Shown here one piece after another: positions 14,349 to 19,523 of a DNA stretch of 19,523 bases (the stretch's first letter is position 1; the number at the start of each line of letters is the position of its first letter). Made by a program: the position numbers and the translations under genes. The notes beneath the pieces are model-generated. The model worked only from the letters and a program-made list of their open reading frames with translations, was not told the DNA's origin and did not search any database. The DNA is from Pseudomonadota bacterium (GTDB taxonomy: Bacteria; Pseudomonadota; Alphaproteobacteria; Acetobacterales; Acetobacteraceae), in contig JAJZVS010000017.1 of NCBI GenBank assembly GCA_021845555.1, positions 1 through 19,523 on the forward strand. Reading direction: 5' to 3'.

Positions 14349-15208
14349 TGCGCCGCCTGCTGCCGGTTCTGGTCGTGTTGTTGCTCGCTGGTTGCGGCCA
14401 GTTGCCCGAGCCATTCCTCGGCAACCCCGGCGCCGCCGCGCTGCGGCTGCGCCAGCCGCCTGATCCGCGTCTTGCCGTCCCGCCGGCGGCGACCGCGCTG
14501 CTGTCCGACCAGGCCGGCGCCGCCTTCGCCGCCGATCTCGCCCAGGCGCTGCGCCACAACGAGGTGCCGGCCTATGCGATCGCGCCGGCGCCGACCGACT
14601 GGCGGCTGCTGGTCTCCGCGCAGGACCACGGTAGCGAGGTGATCCCGAGCTATACCGTGCTCGATCCCGAAGGCCATCCGCGCGGCAGCGTCACCGGCGC
14701 GCCGGTCGCGACCGCCGCCTGGGCCGCCGCGGATCCGGCCACGCTCCGTGCGGCAGCGGCCGACAGCGCCCCCCGCCTCGCCCACCTGCTCACCGGGGTC
14801 GAGACCGCGATCATGCGCGCCGACCCGAACAGCCTCTACAACCGCCCAGCCCGCGTGCTGGTGGCGGCGGTGACCGGCGCCCCCGGCGACGGCGACCATG
14901 CGCTGACGCTGGAGATGCGCCGGGAGCTGGCCGCCGTCGGGGAGCAGGTGGTGGACAAGCCCGCCGGCGCCGATTTCCTGCTGCGCGGCCAGGTGAAGAT
15001 GAAAACCCTGCCCGGCGGCCAGCAGCGGGTGGAGATCCAGTGGATCGTCGATACCGCCAAGGGCAAGGAAGGCGGGCGGGTCACCCAGCTGAACGACGTG
15101 CCCGCCGGCTCGCTCGACCGCGCCTGGGGCGATGTGGCGGCGGCGGTGGCGCAGCAGGGCGCGGGCGGGGTGCGCGAGGTGATCCTGCGCCAGTCGCGGC
15201 GGGAATAG
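14348..15208 (+). CDS. Uncharacterised lipoprotein
   Basis: I do not recognise this 286-residue protein beyond its export signal. Residues 1-15 form a short lipoprotein signal peptide (Arg-Arg, hydrophobic core, LLAG) with the lipobox cysteine Cys16. Gly at position +2 predicts sorting to the outer membrane. The mature part has no further membrane segment, an Ala/Pro-rich first third, and mixed alpha/beta sequence such as RPARVLVAAVTGAPGDGD and FLLRGQVKMKTLPGGQQR in the second half. It is the last gene of the hldD-lgt-midA-pgeF run, overlapping pgeF by one base, so it is translationally coupled and presumably an envelope component processed by Lgt. Function unknown. Confidence 0.82.
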   Translation: MRRLLPVLVVLLLAGCGQLPEPFLGNPGAAALRLRQPPDPRLAVPPAATALLSDQAGAAFAADLAQALRHNEVPAYAIAPAPTDWRLLVSAQDHGSEVIPSYTVLDPEGHPRGSVTGAPVATAAWAAADPATLRAAAADSAPRLAHLLTGVETAIMRADPNSLYNRPARVLVAAVTGAPGDGDHALTLEMRRELAAVGEQVVDKPAGADFLLRGQVKMKTLPGGQQRVEIQWIVDTAKGKEGGRVTQLNDVPAGSLDRAWGDVAAAVAQQGAGGVREVILRQSRRE

Positions 15209-15215
15209 GCGGACG

Positions 15216-15270
15216 CCGCCCCGGGCACCGCCCCGGGCAGGCGAAGCGCCGGCCAGGCGAAGCGCCGGCG
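15216..15270. repeat. Short GC-rich tandem repeats upstream of hrcA
   Basis: CCGCCCCGGGCA is perfectly duplicated at 15216-15227 and 15228-15239. AGGCGAAGCGCCGGC is then duplicated with a 16-bp period at 15239-15254 and 15255-15270, followed by partial GCGAAG units to about 15285. They fill the gap between the lipoprotein gene and the hrcA promoter region. Confidence 0.85.
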
Positions 15271-15288
15271 AAGCGCGGGCGAAGGGGT

Positions 15289-15319
15289 TTGACCCTGTGG
15301 AGTGTCGTCCCTACCTTAT
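15289..15319 (+). promoter_or_regulatory. Candidate hrcA promoter
   Basis: TTGACC at 15289-15294 is a good -35 element. At a 17-bp spacing the -10 is TACCTT (15312-15317), and CTTAT at 15315-15319 resembles the alphaproteobacterial RpoH -10 core CYTAT, though its spacing is long. Both readings place the start 10-15 bp before the AAGG Shine-Dalgarno (15327-15330). Assignment to sigma-70 or RpoH is undecided. Confidence 0.4.
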
Positions 15320-15336
15320 GCTGGGCAAGGATTCCC

Positions 15337-16425
15337 ATGGATCGCTCCACCCCTCCGCCACCGAACCCCCCACGTCCGGGCGCGCCGCTGCCACCGGGCC
15401 TTGATCTGCGTTCGGCCGCCGTGCTGCGGGAAATCGTCGAGCAGTATGTGGAAACCGGGGAGCCGGTGGGCAGCCGAACGCTCGCCCGCCTGCTGCCGAT
15501 GGGTCTGTCGCCCGCGACGATCCGCAACGTGATGGCCGACCTGACCGAGGCCGGCCTGCTGTTTGCCCCGCATACCTCCGCCGGGCGGCTGCCGACCGAG
15601 CGGGGGCTGCGGCTGTTCGTGGACGGGCTGCTGCATTTCGGCGAACTGGGCGAGGACGAGCGCGAATCGATCGCCGCCGCGCTGGCCGCCGCCGGGCGCA
15701 GCCTGGAGGACACGCTGGCGGACGCGTCAGCCATGCTCGCCGGCCTGTCCTCGGCCGCCGCCCTGGTGCTGGCCCCGAAGGGCGAGGGACCGCTCAAGCA
15801 TATCGAATTCGTCGCGCTGGGCTCGGGGCGCGCGCTGGTGGTGCTGGTGAACGCCGACGGGCAGGTGGAGAACCGGGTGATCGAGACCCCGCCCGGCCTG
15901 CCGCCGTCCGCCTTGCAGCAGGCGGGCAACTACCTGAACGCGCGCATTGCCGGCCGTCCGCTGCCGGAACTGCGCCGCATCGTGGCCGAGGAACTGTCGG
16001 CCAACCGCACCGAACTCGATTCGCTGTCCGCGCAGGTCGTCGCCGCCGGCCTCGCCACCTGGACCGGGGAGGGGCGCAGCGCCGGCAGCCTGATCGTGCG
16101 CGGCCAGGCGCGGCTCCTGTCGGACGTCACCGAGATCGACCGCCTGGCCGCGATCCAGGCGCTGTTCGAACGGCTGGAGGCGCAGGAGACGATGCTTCGC
16201 CTGCTGGAACTGGCCGACCAGTCGGACGGGGTGCGGATCTTCATCGGCGCCGAGAGCGGGCTGTTCGGCACCTCCGGCCTGTCGATGGTGGTGGCGCCGG
16301 CGCGCGGCACCGCCGGGCGGATCGTCGGCGCGATCGGGGTGATCGGGCCGACGCGGATCAATTACGGCCGGATCATCCCGGTGGTGGACTATACGGCGCG
16401 GGTGATCGGGCGGCTGCTGGGGTGA
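15337..16425 (+). CDS. hrcA: Heat-inducible transcription repressor HrcA
   Basis: HrcA represses chaperone genes by binding the CIRCE operator; its folding depends on GroEL. The 362-residue product has the N-terminal winged helix (LRSAAVLREIVEQYVETGEP through LSPATIRNVMADLTEAGLL and PHTSAGRLPTERGLRLFVD, about residues 20-88), then the GAF-like dimerisation region with LIVRGQARLLSD, the C-terminal VRIFIGAESGLFGTSGLSMVVAP and the closing GVIGPTRINYGRIIPVVDY. AAGG stands 6 nt before the ATG. It normally sits next to grpE, but here an unrelated membrane-protein gene intervenes. No CIRCE repeat was seen in this window, so its targets (usually groESL) lie elsewhere. Confidence 0.96.
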   Translation: MDRSTPPPPNPPRPGAPLPPGLDLRSAAVLREIVEQYVETGEPVGSRTLARLLPMGLSPATIRNVMADLTEAGLLFAPHTSAGRLPTERGLRLFVDGLLHFGELGEDERESIAAALAAAGRSLEDTLADASAMLAGLSSAAALVLAPKGEGPLKHIEFVALGSGRALVVLVNADGQVENRVIETPPGLPPSALQQAGNYLNARIAGRPLPELRRIVAEELSANRTELDSLSAQVVAAGLATWTGEGRSAGSLIVRGQARLLSDVTEIDRLAAIQALFERLEAQETMLRLLELADQSDGVRIFIGAESGLFGTSGLSMVVAPARGTAGRIVGAIGVIGPTRINYGRIIPVVDYTARVIGRLLG

Positions 16426-17228
16426 TCCCCGCAGGTCGGAACCGCGCGCGGCCGGCCATGCCGGGTTGGGTGCTTCGGCTGGGTGGCATCGACTGGCGCT
16501 GGCGGGCGGCGGCCTCGCTGGCATTCGGAACGGCGTTGGGAACAGCGGTGTTGGCTGCCGCGGGGATCTGGCAGCGGCCGGGTCTGGTCGTGGCGGCGGC
16601 GCTGGTTCTGGCAGGCTGCGTGACCGCGCCGCTGTTCCGGCGCAGCCGGCGGCTGCTGGCACGGATGGATTGGCGGATCGCGGCCATCCTGATGGCCACC
16701 GCGGGTTCGGTCGCCGCGACCTTGCTGGGATTCGATCGCGGATTCGACCGGGGCACCGCCGGCAGCTTCGCCCGTGACGTGTTCGCCGGCTGGGTTGCCG
16801 GTGTCGGCTTCTTCGGTCTGGTCGGGGTCGTGGTGGCCGTCGTCTCGCTGGTCCGGCCGGAGGACGAGGGCTTCGAAAGCCGCGCCCGCATCCTGTTCCG
16901 CGGCCAGGATGGCCGGCACATCCACTACATCGTCGATCGGATCCGCGAGACCCTGGAACATTACGCCGAGCTTGTCGTGGAGACGGTCGCGATCGCCGAC
17001 TACGACGACACGGAACGGAAATTCCTGCTGCGGAGGCCAGGACGGTCCTTCGCAGCTATCTCGACGATATCCGCACGACCTACAGCTCGCGCATCGCGAT
17101 GGAGGGCGTGGCGGACCCGCCGATCGGCAGGGGCCCCAACCGGATGGTGCATCTGGCGGTGGGTGCGAGAAGTTTCGGCAGCCGGGCGTTCCAGGACGGG
17201 ACCCTCTCGCTGCCGATCGATACCGTGA
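16422..17228 (+). CDS. Unrecognised four-TM membrane protein, N-terminal part (frameshifted)
   Basis: I do not recognise this family. The frame starts with GTG overlapping the hrcA stop (GTGA); ATG at 16458 is the alternative. About four hydrophobic segments follow (roughly residues 28-50, 53-72, 85-103, 123-145), then a soluble region beginning RPEDEGFESRARILFRG and HIHYIVDRIRETLEHYAEL. Codon usage stays coding-like up to about 17033, then turns abruptly into shadow sequence (Arg/Ser/Ala-rich). Good coding signal resumes in the -1 frame (see the entry at 17099). Loss of one G from a presumed CGGGAG at 17031-17035 explains this. The last 64 or so residues of this frame are therefore not genuine. 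The intact product would be about 364 residues: a 4-TM anchor with a cytosolic C-terminal domain. Confidence 0.6.
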   Translation: MIPAGRNRARPAMPGWVLRLGGIDWRWRAAASLAFGTALGTAVLAAAGIWQRPGLVVAAALVLAGCVTAPLFRRSRRLLARMDWRIAAILMATAGSVAATLLGFDRGFDRGTAGSFARDVFAGWVAGVGFFGLVGVVVAVVSLVRPEDEGFESRARILFRGQDGRHIHYIVDRIRETLEHYAELVVETVAIADYDDTERKFLLRRPGRSFAAISTISARPTARASRWRAWRTRRSAGAPTGWCIWRWVREVSAAGRSRTGPSRCRSIP

Positions 17229-17515
17229 TCGAGGCGGGAAGCTGGTGCGAGATCGCCTATGCCATGGAGTATTGGGTCTGCGCGGAGACCGAGCCGAATA
17301 CCTATGCCCCGGTTCGCTACACCCAGAAGGTCCGGCTGGCGCTGCGCAACGACCTGCCGGGCAACCGGGCCGTGCAGATACGCATGACTGGGGCCGATTT
17401 TGCCGGGGAAGATACCTATTCGCTGCGCCCGGGTGAAACCAGGGTGGTCTGTGAGGCCGATGACGTGCGTCCTGGCCTGCAAGTCTATGATTTCCGCATT
17501 CTTCCCTTGACGTGA
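17099..17515 (+). CDS. C-terminal part of the same frameshifted membrane protein
   Basis: This frame is the continuation of the preceding gene after a -1 shift. Its coding character extends upstream of this ATG to about 17033, where EARTVLRSYLDDIRTTYSSR would join KFLLR of the first frame. The segment is a soluble, strand-rich domain (HLAVGARSFGSRAFQDGTLS, WCEIAYAMEYWVC, APVRYTQKVRLALRND, YSLRPGETRVVC). No signal peptide or catalytic motif is recognisable. Internal initiation at this ATG lacks a good Shine-Dalgarno, so an independent protein is less likely than a broken or mis-sequenced single gene. It ends 249 bp before grpE. Confidence 0.55.
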   Translation: MEGVADPPIGRGPNRMVHLAVGARSFGSRAFQDGTLSLPIDTVIEAGSWCEIAYAMEYWVCAETEPNTYAPVRYTQKVRLALRNDLPGNRAVQIRMTGADFAGEDTYSLRPGETRVVCEADDVRPGLQVYDFRILPLT

Positions 17516-17561
17516 TCCGGCCTCGGCGCGACATGCTGTTCCTGCTCGATTGGAGGCACCC

Positions 17562-17591
17562 ATGAACGCTGGTCAGGAACGAGGCGTCTGA
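17562..17591 (+). other. Possible nine-codon leader ORF with strong ribosome binding site
   Basis: GGAGG at 17552-17556 stands 5 nt before ATG 17562, which opens a nine-residue frame (MNAGQERGV) ending in TGA at 17589-17591. It is the best Shine-Dalgarno in the region and heads the structured 173-bp stretch before grpE. Whether it is translated is unknown; it could also be the remnant of a lost gene start. Confidence 0.3.
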
Positions 17592-17682
17592 TAACCCCCG
17601 ACTTTGCGGGAGGCCCCGGGTTTGGCGCACGCCAGGTTGGCTGCTTGCGCGACCCGGCCCTGGAGGTGTGTTGAGGGGCTGG

Positions 17683-17712
17683 CCGGGGGACTTTCCCGGG
17701 AAAGTCTCCGGG
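17683..17712. repeat. 18-bp perfect palindrome upstream of grpE
   Basis: GACTTTCCCGGGAAAGTC at 17689-17706 is fully self-complementary. The symmetry extends outward with one G-T and one mismatched pair to 17683-17712. It lies 53 bp upstream of the grpE ATG. With no T-run after it, an operator or an mRNA hairpin is more likely than an intrinsic terminator. Confidence 0.6.
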
Positions 17713-17727
17713 CAGGCGGTGTGTTGG

Positions 17728-17757
17728 CTTGTCTGCGTTCGCCCTCCGCCCTAACTG
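17728..17757 (+). promoter_or_regulatory. Candidate heat-shock-type grpE promoter
   Basis: CTTG at 17728-17731 and CCTAACTGAT at 17750-17759, 18 bp apart, partly fit the alphaproteobacterial RpoH pattern (CTTG, then CYTATNT). The start point would fall at or just before the grpE ATG (17765), which lacks a Shine-Dalgarno. The match is weak. Confidence 0.3.
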
Positions 17758-17764
17758 ATCGCCC

Positions 17765-18346
17765 ATGAGCACCGAGACCGAACCGACCCCGCCCGGCGCG
17801 GACGGCGACGCCGCCGCGCCGCGCACGCCCGAAGACCTGATGGCCGCCGCCACCGCCCGCATCGCCGCGCTGGAGGCCGAGGCCGCCGAACTCAAGGACC
17901 GCTGGATGCGCGCAGAGGCCGAGATGGCCAACGTGCGCGCCCGCGCCCGCCGCGAGGTGGACGAGACCCGCCAGTATGCGGTGCAGAAATTCGCCGCCGA
18001 CGTGGTGGAAGCGGCGGAGAACCTGCGCCGCGGCCTCGACAGCCTGCCGGCCGCCGAGGCCGGCGACCCGCCGATCGTCGCCCGCCTGCGCGACGGGTTC
18101 GAGGGGGTGGAGCGCAGCTTCCTCGCCCTGATGGAACGCAACGGCATCCGCCGCGAGGACCCTACCGGCCAGGCCTTCGACCCGAATTTTCATCAGGCGA
18201 TGGGCGAGCAGGAAAGCGTCGCGCACGCCCCCGGCACGGTGATGCAGGCCTGGACCCCGGCCTGGACCCTGAACGGCCGCCTGCTGCGCCCGGCGATGGT
18301 GGTGGTGGCCAAGGCGCCTCAGGCCGAGCTCGACCGACCGGGCTGA
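17765..18346 (+). CDS. grpE: Nucleotide exchange factor GrpE
   Basis: GrpE is the cytosolic co-chaperone that releases ADP from DnaK and acts as a thermosensor. The 193-residue protein starts with a disordered acidic segment, then a long coiled coil (about residues 25-75) with LKDRWMRAEAEMANVRARARRE, the four-helix part with KFAADVVEAAENLRRGLDSLP, and the C-terminal beta domain with FDPNFHQAMGEQES, GTVMQAWTPAWTLNGRLLRPAMVVVAK, the GrpE signature. The length is typical for alphaproteobacteria. It is followed 246 bp later by dnaK in the same orientation, the usual pairing. No Shine-Dalgarno is seen ahead of the ATG, suggesting leaderless or structured-leader initiation. Confidence 0.96.
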   Translation: MSTETEPTPPGADGDAAAPRTPEDLMAAATARIAALEAEAAELKDRWMRAEAEMANVRARARREVDETRQYAVQKFAADVVEAAENLRRGLDSLPAAEAGDPPIVARLRDGFEGVERSFLALMERNGIRREDPTGQAFDPNFHQAMGEQESVAHAPGTVMQAWTPAWTLNGRLLRPAMVVVAKAPQAELDRPG

Positions 18347-18491
18347 GCGCTTGCGAAGGAATGCGCGCACCCCGCCGCGTCCCGAGCGCGGCCTCGACGA
18401 TCGTGGCGGGCGTTCCCGCACAAGTTCGATGGCTTTGCGTCCCCTGACCGTCCCCGTTCGGGCACAACGCAGCAATTCCTGTCGTCCGGCC

Positions 18492-18521
18492 CTTGCCGCG
18501 CGCCGGGCGGCTCAATACATC
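18492..18521 (+). promoter_or_regulatory. Candidate dnaK promoter
   Basis: CTTGCC at 18492-18497 with TACATC at 18516-18521 (17 bp from the TTGCCG hexamer) is the best promoter-like pair in the 246-bp grpE-dnaK gap. The CTTG start suits an RpoH promoter; the -10 is weak. Transcription would begin near 18528, giving a leader of about 65 nt that contains the hairpin at 18543-18575. Confidence 0.35.
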
Positions 18522-18542
18522 GGTGCAGCAAAAGAAACCCGG

Positions 18543-18575
18543 GGACGGCGGCAGTGCTTCGGGCTGCCCCCGTCC
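18543..18575 (+). promoter_or_regulatory. Stable hairpin in the dnaK 5' leader
   Basis: GGACGGCGGCAG (18543-18554) pairs with CTGCCCCCGTCC (18564-18575) over 12 positions with one C-C mismatch and a 9-nt loop containing TTCG. It ends 5 nt before the AAGGAG Shine-Dalgarno (18581-18586). It leaves the ribosome site free, so it is more likely a stabiliser, processing site or insulator than a thermometer masking the site. Confidence 0.55.
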
Positions 18576-18592
18576 GCTTGAAGGAGAAGCTC

Positions 18593-19523
<931 letters not shown>

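Noticed and set aside
15289..15336. CIRCE operator before hrcA
   Set aside because: Only a partial GAGTG half-site (15300-15304) is seen; the paired inverted half-site GCACTC at 9-bp spacing is absent.
17011..17040. Programmed -1 ribosomal frameshift in the gene between hrcA and grpE
   Set aside because: No X-XXY-YYZ slippery heptamer is present at the junction. A single lost G, biological or a sequencing error, is simpler.

Overview
The window is GC-rich, densely coding bacterial DNA. GC-heavy third positions, a long chain of ATGA/GTGA/TGATG gene overlaps, and the gene content (fused-type indolepyruvate ferredoxin oxidoreductase, COQ9/TetR-like protein, YbjN-proC pair, UbiK, MidA, hrcA and grpE-dnaK) point to an alphaproteobacterium, most likely of the Rhodospirillales/Acetobacteraceae. 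The family-level placement is inference; no marker RNA is present. No tRNA, rRNA, CRISPR array, transposase or integrase gene was seen.

Left edge, minus strand (1-2782): the N-terminal 343 codons of indolepyruvate ferredoxin oxidoreductase, running off the left edge, and a 14-TM-type EmrB/QacA (DHA2) drug efflux protein with no EmrA partner. A 388-bp non-coding stretch follows (2783-3170). It holds a perfect 13-bp hairpin nested inside a second inverted repeat.

Catabolic cluster, plus strand (3171-8120): a DenD-like (D-erythronate dehydrogenase-type) short-chain dehydrogenase; a divergent succinyl-CoA-synthetase-like pair (beta ATP-grasp plus alpha CoA-binding subunit); an SMP-30/gluconolactonase-type lactonase; and a TIM-barrel sugar isomerase/epimerase. 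Together they look like a sugar-acid or hydroxy-acid pathway that ends in, or passes through, a CoA thioester. The ligase pair has lost motifs typical of true succinyl-CoA synthetase. Its alpha subunit begins with four in-frame copies of a 24-bp repeat. This is the most promising uncharacterised system in the window.

Housekeeping block, minus strand (8131-10647): ubiK, a YbjN-domain gene, proC and a COQ9/TetR-like gene, transcribed in that order. The ybjN/proC stop and start codons overlap.

Envelope operon, plus strand (10759-15208): hldD (heptose epimerase), lgt (prolipoprotein diacylglyceryl transferase), midA (SAM-dependent methyltransferase of the NDUFAF7 family), pgeF (peptidoglycan editing factor) and an unrecognised lipoprotein. 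They are essentially without gaps and probably co-transcribed. The hldD promoter candidate sits so close to the ATG that the transcript may be leaderless.

Heat-shock block, plus strand (15337-19523): hrcA, an unrecognised four-TM protein split by an apparent single-base deletion, grpE, and the first 310 codons of dnaK. The grpE and dnaK upstream regions contain palindromes and hairpins. Weak RpoH-like promoter candidates are present; no CIRCE operator was seen.
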